Source: AP-15 sp050729795 (GTDB taxonomy: Bacteria; Pseudomonadota; Alphaproteobacteria; ATCC43930; CGMCC-115725). From it: DNA of 64,000 nt. Made by a program: the position numbers and the translations under genes. The notes under the pieces were generated by a model. The model saw only the letters and a program-made list of their open reading frames with translations, had not been told where the DNA came from and did no database searches. Within the stretch, counting starts at the first letter, position 1, and the number at the start of each line of letters is the position of its first letter. Positions 35,934-44,965 of this stretch are shown one piece after another. The stretch is taken from NCBI GenBank assembly GCA_050729795.1, contig JBOHME010000004.1, positions 28,483-92,482 on the forward strand. The letters run 5' to 3'.

Positions 35934-36332
35934 TCACAGCTTGTGCAGCTTGACCATCAGGCAGCCATTGGCGAGATGCCGGCCGGACATCTCGAACCGC
36001 AGCGGCGGCAGCTCGATCCGTCTCTCGAAATGGCCGTGCGGGAGCTCGAGCCGGTGAATCCTGGCCTGCGCCAATTCGGGCGGGAGCGGCCGTTCGCCGC
36101 TGACCACCAGCACCCCGGCGCTCAACGCCACCGTGATGTGCTCGCTGTCGACCCCGGGAAGAGCCACCAGGATGGTCAGGGTATCGGCGGTTTCGAAGAT
36201 GTCGCATGGGGCTTCCCAATACGGCCTCGCATGCCCGCGGTGAAAGAATTGCCGGTGCAGGCGCTCGGCCCGTTCCATGGCTTCGCAGGCCTTTGCCCAC
36301 ATCAACGCGTCCAACTGACGTTCCGGCATCAT
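35934..36332 (-). CDS. Hsp20 / alpha-crystallin-type small heat-shock protein
   Basis: 132 aa. Alpha-crystallin domain about 38-130 (PYWEAPCDIFETADTLTILVALPGV, VLVVSGERPLPPE, HRLELPHGHFERRIELPP, GCLMVKL). The N-terminal arm is short and His/Arg-rich. It lacks a typical IxI C-terminal anchor and ends LMVKLHKL. Probably a holdase co-expressed with lon downstream. No clear sigma-32 box was recognised upstream. Confidence 0.88.
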   Translation of the reverse strand: MMPERQLDALMWAKACEAMERAERLHRQFFHRGHARPYWEAPCDIFETADTLTILVALPGVDSEHITVALSAGVLVVSGERPLPPELAQARIHRLELPHGHFERRIELPPLRFEMSGRHLANGCLMVKLHKL

Positions 36333-36425
36333 CGGCTCCGCACGGGGGACGGCACCGGGTGCTTCCGGCGACGCCTACTCGGGTTGATATAGTTACGTCT
36401 TCGCGGTCGGGGAGGGCGAGTTGCG

Positions 36426-36491
36426 CTTTTGCCGGTGCCGCCGCTGGCTTTTGCCGGTGCCGCCGCTGGCTTTTGCCGGTGCCGCGGCTGT
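36426..36491 (+). repeat. 22-bp tandem triplicate
   Basis: CTTTTGCCGGTGCCGCCGCTGG at 36426-36447 and 36448-36469 is perfect; a third copy at 36470-36491 has diverged slightly. It lies in the spacer between hsp20 and the alpha/beta hydrolase. The unit is not a multiple of three, so it is not shaped by coding. Confidence 0.9.
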
Positions 36492-36563
36492 CTGTTCCGG
36501 CGCTGGTCCCGTGGCGCGAAACGGGCTAATCAGGCAGCGGCAAACGATATTTGGGGGCGAAGG

Positions 36564-37427
36564 GTGGCCGGGATCAGCGCAGCAACCAAAAACCTCGTCG
36601 CCGGCATCGCCGCCGAAGCAACCCGTATCGAGACCCCGTGCGGCGATGGCCATATGGTCTGGCGCATCTGGGGTGGCGGCCCGCCGCTGGTGCTGCTGCA
36701 TGGCGGCTACGGCTCGTGGATGCACTGGATCAGCAACGTGCTGCCCTTGGCGCGCGATTACACCGTCATCGCGCCCGATCTGCCCGGGCTCGGAGAGTCG
36801 GCGACCCCGCCCGAGCCGCATACCGCCGAGAGCCTTGCCCGCATCGTCGCTGCCGGCCTGGCGACGATACTGCCGGGTGCCGAGCGCTTTCATCTCGCCG
36901 GCTTCTCGTTTGGCGGCGTGCTCGGCGGCCATGTCGCGGCAACGCTGGGCGGGCAGGTACGCGGCTTTACGATCGTCGGCTCAAACGGGCTCGGCCTCCC
37001 GCGCCAGCCGACCGAGCTCAAGCGCCAGAAGCCGGGCGAGACCATCGAGGAGCTGCTGGCCATCGCCAGGCACAATCTCGGCGTGCTGATGATCGCCGAC
37101 AAGGACAAAATCGACGAGCTTGCCGTCTATATCCAATATCTGAACGCGCCGCGCGGCCGGGTCAGAAGCCGGCGGTTTTCGCGCACCGACACGCTGCTCC
37201 AGGCGCTGCCGCGGGTGACGGCGCGGCTCGACGGCATCTGGGGCGGGCGCGACGCCGGTGCTTACCCTTATCTCGACGAGCGCCGCCGTGTGCTCGACGC
37301 CATCCAGCCCGGTCTGCGCTTCGAGATCATCCCCGGCGCCGGCCACTGGGTCGCCTACGAAGCAGCCGACCAATTCAACCCGCTCCTCGCCGCAATCGTC
37401 CGGCAACATCACAGCGCATCGCGCTGA
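36564..37427 (+). CDS. Alpha/beta-fold hydrolase
   Basis: 287 aa from GTG 36564; the frame is open further upstream, but through the 22-bp repeats. Oxyanion loop LLHGGYGSWMHW (about 44-55), nucleophile elbow GFSFGG with Ser115, catalytic His261 in GAGHWVAYE, acid probably in GGRDAGAYP. Resembles C-C bond hydrolases and esterases of aromatic degradation, but the substrate is not predictable. No partner genes adjoin on the plus strand. Confidence 0.85.
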   Translation: MAGISAATKNLVAGIAAEATRIETPCGDGHMVWRIWGGGPPLVLLHGGYGSWMHWISNVLPLARDYTVIAPDLPGLGESATPPEPHTAESLARIVAAGLATILPGAERFHLAGFSFGGVLGGHVAATLGGQVRGFTIVGSNGLGLPRQPTELKRQKPGETIEELLAIARHNLGVLMIADKDKIDELAVYIQYLNAPRGRVRSRRFSRTDTLLQALPRVTARLDGIWGGRDAGAYPYLDERRRVLDAIQPGLRFEIIPGAGHWVAYEAADQFNPLLAAIVRQHHSASR

Positions 37428-37668
37428 CCACCGCTAAGCCGGAGCACCTGGCCTGGACAAAGCCGACCGCTCGGCCGGGGTCCGCAGAAGCAGATGCGCC
37501 GCTCACGATGCGCGATGCGCACATCGTCGATTTCGCCGATCTCGTGCCCTTGGACCCCGGTCTATCACGAGTGGCCCGGCGGACCCCGCGGGAGCGAGGA
37601 CCGGGTCGGGTGCTCGCAATTCTGCGCGGCCGCTGCGCAACCGGCATCGTTAGCCCTCGACCTCGCCG
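37428..37668. other. Spacer with no recognisable gene
   Basis: About 240 bp between the hydrolase and the COG4705 gene (convergent). One frame reads MRDAHIVDFADLVPLDP and then seems to continue in the next frame as VYHEWPGGPRGSEDRV. This looks like a fragment of a real protein with a frameshift, but I cannot assign it to a family. Confidence 0.3.
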
Positions 37669-38451
37669 TCAACCGCTCAGCGTGGCGGCGTTCGAGCCAT
37701 CCGGATGCCGCCCGGCGCGCTGCGGCAGCACAAACAGGCAAGCGATGATAAACGCGGCGATTATAGCCGAAGCGATCGGGCGGCTGAACGCCAGTCCACC
37801 ATCTTTGACCGGCTTGTCGAGAAAGTCGCCGACCGTGGCGCCGAGCGGCCGTGTCAGGATAAAAGCCGACCAGAACAGCAAAACGTGCGACAGGTTCGTC
37901 CAGAAATAGCAGGCCGCGATAACGCCGAGCCCGGCGGCGAAGATCAGCGCGCCGCCTTCGTAGCCAAGACCGGTGCTGTCGGCTGTCCAGTCGCCGAGCG
38001 CCGTGCCGAGTGTCTGCGAGCAGGTGATCGCCGTCCAATAAAATGCCTCCACTTTTCGGGCGCTTACCGTGTCTACCGACACGGTCCCTTCTGACCAATA
38101 CCAGAGGCCGAGAACGCCGATCAAAGAGACGAACAGCAGCGACGAGCCGCCGGCGTAGCCGATGCCGAGCGAGCGGTCGACGAAATCAGCCATCGTCGTG
38201 CCGAAGGTGGTGGAAGCGACAATCGTGGCCCAATAAAGAAAAGCGTTGAACCTCCTCGCAGCCATCTGCGTCGCGACCAGCACGATCAGCAAGCCCAGAA
38301 ACAGGGCAGTACCGGCAAGATAGCCCCAGTTCAAGGTCATCGTGACGGTGTCGCCGCCCGTTTCGCCGAGCGTCGTCGCCGCAATCTTGATGACCCAGAA
38401 GACCAGTGTGACTTCGGGGACCTTGCTGCGGGTCGGCGGTTGCAGGCTCAC
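37669..38451 (-). CDS. COG4705-type multi-pass membrane protein
   Basis: 260 aa from GTG 38451, which overlaps the stop of the NHL gene by 4 nt (GTGA). About eight helices form an internally repeated fold: each repeat ends in a TLGET/TFGTT/TLGTA/PLGATxGD-like motif (ATTLGETGGDTVTMT, STTFGTTMADF, SQTLGTALGDWTAD, TRPLGATVGDFLD). Family members are annotated only as uncharacterised membrane-anchored proteins. The conserved acidic and Thr residues inside the helices suggest ion or metal transport (inference). Translationally coupled to the upstream NHL protein. Confidence 0.8.
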   Translation of the reverse strand: MSLQPPTRSKVPEVTLVFWVIKIAATTLGETGGDTVTMTLNWGYLAGTALFLGLLIVLVATQMAARRFNAFLYWATIVASTTFGTTMADFVDRSLGIGYAGGSSLLFVSLIGVLGLWYWSEGTVSVDTVSARKVEAFYWTAITCSQTLGTALGDWTADSTGLGYEGGALIFAAGLGVIAACYFWTNLSHVLLFWSAFILTRPLGATVGDFLDKPVKDGGLAFSRPIASAIIAAFIIACLFVLPQRAGRHPDGSNAATLSG

Positions 38452-39413
38452 TCGACCCTGACGAGCTTTTGCAGGGCGCGCAGGCCGGCTGGGAAGGGAT
38501 CGCCTTTGTAGCGGTTGCCCCAATTGGTAAACGACACCTCGCCGACATAGATGTCGCCGTGGCTGTCGACGGCGAGACCGTGCGGCGAGATGAACTGGCC
38601 GGGTTCGAGACCGGCCGGACGGTTGCCGAGCCGTGCCAGGATCTCACCCTTGTGCGAATAGATGCTGACCCTGGGGCCGATCCCCGGATGGTCGTAATTG
38701 ACCCCCATGCCGCCGCCGATCTCGCCGACATAAAAGCGCGGCGTCCTGGTCCCCGTCTCCATGTAGAGCCCGGATGGGCGGTGCATGTTGTTCCACTGGC
38801 TCTCATATTTGCCGTTGCCGTCGAACACCTGGATGCGATGGTTTTCGCGGTCGGCGACATAGACCCAGCCATCGGGATCGCAGCACACATTGTGGGCGAT
38901 GTTGAACTGGCCGGGGTCGGTGCCGGGCTCGCCCCAGGCCAGGATCAGCTTGCCGTCGGGCGAATATTTGTGGACGCGGGCATTGCCATAGCCGTCCGAC
39001 ACGTAGATGTCGCCTTGCGGCGAGAGTGCGGTATGGGTGCAGCGGTGAAACGGCTCGCCGCTCATATAAGGTGCGGGCTTGCCGGCGATGCCCAGGGTCA
39101 GCAAGACCCGGCCTTCGAGGGTGCATTTCCTGACCGTATGATCACCGTCATCGGTCAGAAACAGCGTGTCGTCCGGCGACATGTAAACGCCGTGCGGGCG
39201 GTGGAAGACGCCCTCGCCCCACGAGCGCAGGAAGTTGCCGTTGCGGTCGAACACGATCATCGGGTGTGCGCCGCGGCTGAAGGCGTAGACGTTGTCGTGC
39301 CGGTCGACCCCGACCGCGGCGACATCGGCATCCCACCTCCAGCCATCGGGCAGCTTTGCCCAATCATCGACGACCTGGTAGCGGTAGCCGTCGGTTCCGA
39401 GAATGGCTGCCAT
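38448..39413 (-). CDS. NHL-repeat beta-propeller protein (peptidyl-hydroxyglycine-lyase-like)
   Basis: 321 aa with at least five NHL repeats (VGVDRHDNVYAFSRG; HGVYMSPDDTLFLTDDGDHTV; ALSPQGDIYVSDGYGNARVHKYSPDG; VCCDPDGWVYVADRENHRIQVFDGNG; HGLAVDSHGDIYVGEV). The pattern resembles bacterial relatives of peptidyl-alpha-hydroxyglycine alpha-amidating lyase. No signal peptide, so cytoplasmic unless exported by another route. It overlaps the membrane-protein gene downstream; the pair is likely one functional unit. Confidence 0.82.
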   Translation of the reverse strand: MAAILGTDGYRYQVVDDWAKLPDGWRWDADVAAVGVDRHDNVYAFSRGAHPMIVFDRNGNFLRSWGEGVFHRPHGVYMSPDDTLFLTDDGDHTVRKCTLEGRVLLTLGIAGKPAPYMSGEPFHRCTHTALSPQGDIYVSDGYGNARVHKYSPDGKLILAWGEPGTDPGQFNIAHNVCCDPDGWVYVADRENHRIQVFDGNGKYESQWNNMHRPSGLYMETGTRTPRFYVGEIGGGMGVNYDHPGIGPRVSIYSHKGEILARLGNRPAGLEPGQFISPHGLAVDSHGDIYVGEVSFTNWGNRYKGDPFPAGLRALQKLVRVE

Positions 39414-39466
39414 CGCGTGCTCCTCCTTGTCGATTGGACGCGATTATAAGCCCTTCGGGTGGCGGC

Positions 39467-40969
39467 TCAACGCGATGGCGGGCGCGCCGGGCGCACGGGG
39501 CTCAACCGTGCCGGGAAGCTGGCGGCGATGATAAAGGTCAGCACCGCGGTCAACGCTGCGACCCAGTAGACCTCGTGCAACGCGCCGCCGACCGCACCCG
39601 TCAGCCGCGCGATCTCGCTCGGCCCGAGGCCATGCCGCAAGCTCGGCTCCAATAGCCGGTTGACCGCATCGACCGCATCGGGAACCCGGCGGAAAACGCC
39701 GAAATTGAGGATCGCCCCGCCGACCGCCGCGCCGAGCGACTGGCCGATCACCCGCATGAACATGTTCGCGCCGGTGGCTACACCGCGCTCGTGCCAGCCC
39801 ACACTGGCCTGGATCGAGACGAGAAAGGCGGTGTTGCACGCCCCCATGCCGATGCCCATGACCAAGGGCCCGGCCGCCGCCAACAGGATCCCGCTGGTCG
39901 GCTGCAGCTGGGTCAGGATCAGCGCTCCCGCCGCGAGCGCCACGCCGCCGAGGGCGGCGGCCAGCCGATAGGAGGTGCGGATCATCAGCCTGCCACCGGC
40001 GAACGAGGCGACCATCCAGCTGACCGACATGCAGCCCAGCACCAGCCCGGCAACGGCAGGGCTCCTGCCCATGACCCCTTGCACATAGGTCGGCAAAAAG
40101 GCGCTGACCGCCATCATCGTCGAGCCGGTGCCAAAGATGCCGAAATTGGCGAGCGCGATAACCCGGTTGCGCCACAATCGGAACGGCACCATCGGCTCGG
40201 GTGCGCGCGCCTCGTGCACAAAGAGCGCCAACAGCATCGCCAGCCCGAACGCGACGAGCGAGGCGATGCTGCCGGTAGCGAGGCTGCGCGCCTGCACCAG
40301 CGCCAGCATCGGCGCGCCAACGCCGATGATCAGCAGGAGCGCGCCCAGATAGTCGATGCGGTGCTGGCGGCGCTCGACCCGTTCGGGCAGATAGAGCGCG
40401 AACATCGTGATGCTGGCGGCGCCGATCGGCAAATTGACCCAGAACACCACCGCCCAATTGACATGCTCGACGAGAAAGGCGCCGAGTGCCGGGCCGACGA
40501 TCGCCGAGACGCCGAACACGCTCGACAGATAGCCCTGCACGCGCGCCCGCTCGGCCGGGGTGTAGATGTCGCCGATCACGGTGCTGGCGATCGGCTGGAT
40601 TGCTCCGGCGCCGATCCCTTGCAGCGCGCGGAAGATCACCAGCATCAGCATCGAGCGGGAAAAGCCGCACAGCGTCGTCCCGATCAGAAAGATGCCGGTG
40701 CCGGTAAAGAACACCCGCTTGCGCCCGTAGATGTCGGCGAGCCGGCCGTAGATCGGCACCGACACCGCCATCGTCAGGAGGTAGGCGGCGAACACCCAGC
40801 TGAACAGCCGAAATCCGCCGAGATCGCCGACAATGGTCGGCATCGCGGTGGCGACGATCGTGCTTTCGACCGCGGCCATGAATGTCGCCATCAGCGCCGC
40901 CATCAGCACCATGCCACGCTGCGGGACGACGCTGCTCGGCAGTTGCGGCGGGGCTACCACTTGATCCAA
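39467..40969 (-). CDS. MFS drug/metabolite exporter, DHA2 family (14 helices)
   Basis: 500 aa from a TTG start at 40969, chosen because GGAGG lies 6 nt before it; the GTG four codons later is too far. First helix MVLMAALMATFMAAVESTIVATAMPTI carries the DHA2 motif. YGRLADIYGRKRV is motif A (loop 2-3). GAFLVEHVNWAVVFWVNLPIG is motif C region. Proton-driven export of toxic or waste compounds is likely; the substrate is unknown. Divergent from the amidohydrolase gene. Confidence 0.9.
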   Translation of the reverse strand: MDQVVAPPQLPSSVVPQRGMVLMAALMATFMAAVESTIVATAMPTIVGDLGGFRLFSWVFAAYLLTMAVSVPIYGRLADIYGRKRVFFTGTGIFLIGTTLCGFSRSMLMLVIFRALQGIGAGAIQPIASTVIGDIYTPAERARVQGYLSSVFGVSAIVGPALGAFLVEHVNWAVVFWVNLPIGAASITMFALYLPERVERRQHRIDYLGALLLIIGVGAPMLALVQARSLATGSIASLVAFGLAMLLALFVHEARAPEPMVPFRLWRNRVIALANFGIFGTGSTMMAVSAFLPTYVQGVMGRSPAVAGLVLGCMSVSWMVASFAGGRLMIRTSYRLAAALGGVALAAGALILTQLQPTSGILLAAAGPLVMGIGMGACNTAFLVSIQASVGWHERGVATGANMFMRVIGQSLGAAVGGAILNFGVFRRVPDAVDAVNRLLEPSLRHGLGPSEIARLTGAVGGALHEVYWVAALTAVLTFIIAASFPARLSPVRPARPPSR

Positions 40970-41149
40970 ACCGTGCCTCCGATTTGGGCAAAGGCCGGAC
41001 TCTACGGCTCGGCTACGGGCGAGGACAATGCGCGCGCCGTTGCGTCCACCGCGATGCTGGGCTGCGGGCGGGCCTGCGCACGGCGCCCTGTTGTCAGCAC
41101 CACGGCGATCACCGAGGATGGTCACCGAACATCATCGGGAGGGCGCAGA

Positions 41150-42301
41150 GTGCAATACGATCTTCTGCTGACGGGCGGCGAGGTGCTCGACCCCGCCGGC
41201 GGGCTGCGCGGGGTCATGGATGTCGGCATCGCCGGCGGCAAGATCGCCGCGGTGGCGCCGTCGCTGCCACAGGCCGAGGCGCGCCGCACCCTCAATGTCA
41301 AAGGCAGGCTGGTGACGCCGGGTCTCGTTGACATCCACGCGCACATCTTTGTCAACGCCCACGACATGGCCGGCGACACCGACCGGTTCTGCCGGGCGAG
41401 CGGGGTCACCACCCTGTGCGATGCCGGGAGCACCGGCTCGGCCACCTTCGCCGGGCTGCGCCAGGTCATCGACCGGGAGGTGCGCACGCGGACCCGCGCC
41501 TTTGTCAACCTGTCGGCGATCGGCATCGTCGGCACCGGGCGCGGCGGCGAGCTCGCGCATTTTCCCTATGCCGACCCCGAAGGCTGCGCCCGCACCATCA
41601 GCGAAAACCCCGATCTGGCGATCGGCGTCAAGCTGCGCTATGGGCCGGGCCTCGTGTGGGAATACACGGCCGAGCCGGTCAAGCTCGCGCGCCGCACCGC
41701 AGACATGGCGGGTGGTGTGCCGATGATGATGCACATCACCGACTCGCCGATCCCGCTGCCTGAATTGCTCGCCCATATGAAGCCGGGCGACATCGTCACC
41801 CACTGCTATCACGGCCGCGCACACGGCATTATGGGCCAGGAGAAGCAGCTGGTGCTGAAGGAGGTCGTGGAAGCGCAGCGCTACGGCATCATCTTCGACT
41901 GCGCCCACGGCCGGAATCACTTCAGCTTTCCGCTGATCGAAAAGGCGCTCGACCAGGGCTTTCTGCCGGACACGATCTCGACCGACCTGACCTTTAACAG
42001 CGCCACCAACGGGCCGGTGTTCGATCTGCCGACGACAATGTCGAAGCTGTTGCATTTCGGCATGCCGCTCGACGAGCTGGTGCGGCGCTCGACCGCAGCC
42101 CCGGCCAAGATCCTCGGCTATGAGGGCACTGTCGGCACGCTGGCACCCGGCGCCAACGCCGACATCGCGGTGTTCGAGCTGCGCGACGGAGCTTTCGAGC
42201 TGCGCGATAGCGACGGCAACACCATCACCGCCAGGCGCCGCCTGATCGCCCAGATGACGATCAAGGACGGGCGGATCTGGTACGAGCGGCAGGGCAAGTA
42301 A
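41150..42301 (+). CDS. Amidohydrolase/deacetylase-type metal-dependent hydrolase
   Basis: 383 aa from GTG 41150 with a GGGAGGG site. Amidohydrolase-superfamily TIM barrel. Metal ligands His63 and His65 in VDIHAHI; carboxylated-Lys region GVKLRYG; later His in MMHITDSP and HCYHGR; terminal Asp in STDLTF. Composite domain with KIAAVAP and TVGTLAPGANADIAVFELRDG. Typical annotation is amidohydrolase/deacetylase (dihydroorotase-related), without established substrate. Divergent from the exporter, which could remove its product (inference). Confidence 0.88.
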   Translation: MQYDLLLTGGEVLDPAGGLRGVMDVGIAGGKIAAVAPSLPQAEARRTLNVKGRLVTPGLVDIHAHIFVNAHDMAGDTDRFCRASGVTTLCDAGSTGSATFAGLRQVIDREVRTRTRAFVNLSAIGIVGTGRGGELAHFPYADPEGCARTISENPDLAIGVKLRYGPGLVWEYTAEPVKLARRTADMAGGVPMMMHITDSPIPLPELLAHMKPGDIVTHCYHGRAHGIMGQEKQLVLKEVVEAQRYGIIFDCAHGRNHFSFPLIEKALDQGFLPDTISTDLTFNSATNGPVFDLPTTMSKLLHFGMPLDELVRRSTAAPAKILGYEGTVGTLAPGANADIAVFELRDGAFELRDSDGNTITARRRLIAQMTIKDGRIWYERQGK

Positions 42302-42382
42302 CGACAGCCGCGCGCGCGAGGGGCGGAATAGGGGGAGAGCAAGCCTCTCAAGGCCTGTTTCAGCGACGCATCGCGCCGCTCT

Positions 42383-43183
42383 CTAGCTGCGCCGGTCCAT
42401 GATCGCTTTCTTGATCAGCGCAATCGCCGTTCCGGGCTCGAGCCCCTTGGGACAGGTGCGCGTGCAGTTCATGATGGTGTGACAGCGATAGAGCCGGAAA
42501 GGATCGTGCAACGCATCGAGGCGTCTTCCGGTCGCATCGTCCCGGCTGTCGACGATCCACCGGTAGGCCTGAAGCAAAACTGCCGGGCCGAGGTACCGAT
42601 CGCCGTTCCACCACCAGCTGGGACAGCCGCCGGTGCAGCAAAAGCACAGGATGCACTCCCAAAACCCGTCGAGCGTTCCGCGCTCGGCGGCCGCTTGCGG
42701 CCGTTCGCGATCGGGCGGGGGCGGGGTCTCGCTCTGCAGCCATGGCTCGATCAGCCGGTATTGCGCAAAGAGGTGGGTGAGGTCCGGCACCAGATCTTTG
42801 ATTACCGGCATGTGGTTGAGGGGATATACCCGGACCGGCCCCGAGATTTCGGCAATCGGCTTGGTGCAAGCCAGCCAATTACTGCCATCTATGTTCATTG
42901 CGCAGGAGCCGCACACTCCCTCGCGACACGAACGGCGAAAGGTTAGGGTCGTGTCGATCTCGTTCTTGATTTTGATCAACGCGTCCAGGACCATCGGACC
43001 GCAGGCACCGAGATCGATCTCAAATGTGTCAAGCCGTGGCGGGCCGCCCATATCCGGGTCGAAGCGATAGATGGAAAAGGTTTTCACCTGCGTGGCCTCG
43101 GGAGGCGCCGGCCACAAACGGCCAGCCCGCACCCGGGAGTTCGGCGGGAGCCCAACCCGAGTGGGAAGCGGCGGACGCCTCAC
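42383..43183 (-). CDS. sdhB: Succinate dehydrogenase iron-sulfur subunit, orphan
   Basis: Electron-transfer subunit of complex II. 266 aa from a GTG start; LPPNSRVRAGRLWPAP is the usual alphaproteobacterial N-terminus, so the gene is full length. [2Fe-2S] cysteines 86, 91, 94, 106 (SCREGVCGSC). [4Fe-4S] cysteines 177, 180, 183, 244. [3Fe-4S] cysteines 187, 234, 240. All are present, although the CTGGCP stretch differs from the usual CSTSCP. sdhA, sdhC and sdhD are not adjacent, which is unusual: the genes normally form sdhCDAB. Confidence 0.93.
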   Translation of the reverse strand: MRRPPLPTRVGLPPNSRVRAGRLWPAPPEATQVKTFSIYRFDPDMGGPPRLDTFEIDLGACGPMVLDALIKIKNEIDTTLTFRRSCREGVCGSCAMNIDGSNWLACTKPIAEISGPVRVYPLNHMPVIKDLVPDLTHLFAQYRLIEPWLQSETPPPPDRERPQAAAERGTLDGFWECILCFCCTGGCPSWWWNGDRYLGPAVLLQAYRWIVDSRDDATGRRLDALHDPFRLYRCHTIMNCTRTCPKGLEPGTAIALIKKAIMDRRS

Positions 43184-43210
43184 GGCCTCGCTATCGTGAT
43201 ACCGAGCATG

Positions 43211-43483
43211 TCACTGCGACTCGCTCGCGCGCCGGACCGCCCAAAACTCGACTGTCTGCATGACCACCGCCAGAAGTGGGCTGGTTGCGCCGGAGAGCAA
43301 AGCCCGATAGTTGAGGCACGACTGGTAAAGTGCCTCATTGAGGCCCTCTTGCAGCATCGCGTACCCCCGCTCCCGCATCGGTCCGTCCTCGGATGTCAAC
43401 AGGCCGATCAGATGCTCGACGGCCCTGTCGATTTTCTCGGGCTGGCCAGAGTCCAACAGGGCCTTCAGCTCCTCGACGGTCAT
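43211..43483 (-). CDS. Small hypothetical helical protein
   Basis: 90 aa (MTVEELKALLDSGQPEKIDRA start at ATG 43483; a GTG 18 nt upstream is an alternative). Predicted all-helical with leucine-rich segments (AVEHLIGLL, GYAMLQEGLNEALYQSCL) and a C-terminal hydrophobic-aromatic stretch (PLLAVVMQTVEFWAV). No family recognised. Located 27 nt upstream of the sdhB start on the same strand, so possibly co-transcribed with it. Confidence 0.5.
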   Translation of the reverse strand: MTVEELKALLDSGQPEKIDRAVEHLIGLLTSEDGPMRERGYAMLQEGLNEALYQSCLNYRALLSGATSPLLAVVMQTVEFWAVRRASESQ

Positions 43484-43814
43484 TGTGTTGCTCCCGGGCA
43501 CCGGCAGGTGCTTGGTATACTTGTCCTCTCTGCGGTTTGGTGCCGGAACCCGTTTTTTGAATGCAGCGGATATAGGAGCGGCGCTCCTGCGCAGGCCAGC
43601 AAGCCCCGCCTGCTAGGCTTGCTTCAATATCGCAGCGGGAAGGAACGACGGCAAGTGAGGCGGTTCACCGAGCGGGGATCATCACTGCTTTTGGCGATGG
43701 CGAGCGATCGAGGCACTTCGTCTTCGCCCGGCCTGTCAATGGTGCGCCGCCTCTGGCGAGCCGTGCTGACAAAAGCGATGGCGGCATCGAATTGAGCTGC
43801 CTCGGTCCGGGCAT
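43484..43814. other. Spacer, no gene recognised
   Basis: About 330 bp between the small hypothetical gene and the divergent DMT transporter. Several frames are open, but none shows family resemblance or a ribosome site. It must carry the two divergent promoters, though no convincing -35/-10 pair was found. Confidence 0.35.
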
Positions 43815-44747
43815 ATGGCTGGGACCGGAGCACCCGTCGAGGTCTCCGCGATAGCCACGGCACAGCCGCGGAGCTGGCCGGCGGCGCTCGCCGCCGTGGC
43901 CGGCAGCGTGATGGTCGGGTTTATGCCGATCATGACGTTGCAACTCTACAAAGCCGGGATCAGCGCTCCCTCGATGCTGGTCTGGCGCTACGGTCTTGCG
44001 CTCGTGCCGCTTTCGGTGGCGGTGGCCATGGCCGGACACGATGTCCGTGCGGCGCTGCGCCAGGGTGCGTGGCGGATCGCCTTGGTTGGCGCGACCCTCG
44101 GCGCCGGGCAGACCCTGTGCTTCTGGGAAAGTTTGCACACCCTCGATACCAGTATCGCGATCCTGCTGTTCTACACCTACCCGGCGCTCACGCTGGTGCT
44201 CGACCGGCTGATCTTCAAGCGGCCGATCCGGCCGCGGGCCGTGCTGTGCGTGGCGCTGATCCTGCTCGGGGCCGGGCTGATCACAGTGCCCGGCATGCGC
44301 GGCGGCGGCCTCGATCCTCGCGGGCTGATGTGGATCCTGCCGGCGCCGCTGATCTATGCGCTCTATCTCGCCGCCAATTCGGTACTGATGCGCCGTCATC
44401 CGCCGCTGATCGGTGCCGGGTTTCTCTATCTGGGTTTGGCGCTGACCTTTGTTGCGACCAGTGTGGTGATCGGCCTCGACGTTCCGAGGTCGGTCGGCAC
44501 CTGGGTGTTGATCCTGGCTATCGCGCTCGGCCCCGGTGCGCTGACCGTCACGCTGTTTTCCTACAGCGTACCGCGGCTCGGGCCCGCCAGCTACGCGGTC
44601 ATCGCCAATTGCGAACTGGTGACGGTCATCGTGGTCGGGGTGCTGCTGCTCGGTGAGCGGTTGACCGCGGGGCGCGCGTTCGGTGCCGGTTTGATCCTGT
44701 GCGGCATCCTCTTGCATGGGCTGTTGCGCCGGCCGCGCATGCGCTGA
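43815..44747 (+). CDS. EamA/DMT-superfamily transporter
   Basis: 310-aa inner-membrane protein with ten predicted helices in two EamA repeats (about 15-140 and 165-300). Repeat features: VGFMPIMTLQLYKAGISAPSMLVWRYG, LCFWESLHTLDTSIAILLFYTYP, second repeat PRLGPASYAVIANCELVTVIVVGVLLLGERL. Drug/metabolite-type exporter with unknown substrate. It stands alone. Confidence 0.87.
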   Translation: MAGTGAPVEVSAIATAQPRSWPAALAAVAGSVMVGFMPIMTLQLYKAGISAPSMLVWRYGLALVPLSVAVAMAGHDVRAALRQGAWRIALVGATLGAGQTLCFWESLHTLDTSIAILLFYTYPALTLVLDRLIFKRPIRPRAVLCVALILLGAGLITVPGMRGGGLDPRGLMWILPAPLIYALYLAANSVLMRRHPPLIGAGFLYLGLALTFVATSVVIGLDVPRSVGTWVLILAIALGPGALTVTLFSYSVPRLGPASYAVIANCELVTVIVVGVLLLGERLTAGRAFGAGLILCGILLHGLLRRPRMR

Positions 44748-44965
44748 ATCGCAGCGGTATGTGTTGTCTCCGGCAGTAGCCGCGGTAGCGACGAACCTGA
44801 AACGGCCGGAATTTCCCTTGTTATCAGTGGTCATTAAAATATTTTCTCGGAATGCGAGATTTTTCGAGACAGACCGTGAACGATTGGGTATAACCCACAA
44901 CAGTTAACCCTGTTGACCCCGTCCGTCGCGACCGATCCCGCGAGGCGCCCAGCACAGGAGACAGC

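Noticed and set aside
42335..42349. Small hairpin between the amidohydrolase and sdhB as terminator
   Set aside because: Only 5 bp of stem and no T-run; too weak to call.
43665..44900. Long minus-strand frame opposite the DMT transporter
   Set aside because: Antisense to an obvious ten-helix transporter; rich in His/Arg/Gln as expected for a mirror frame.
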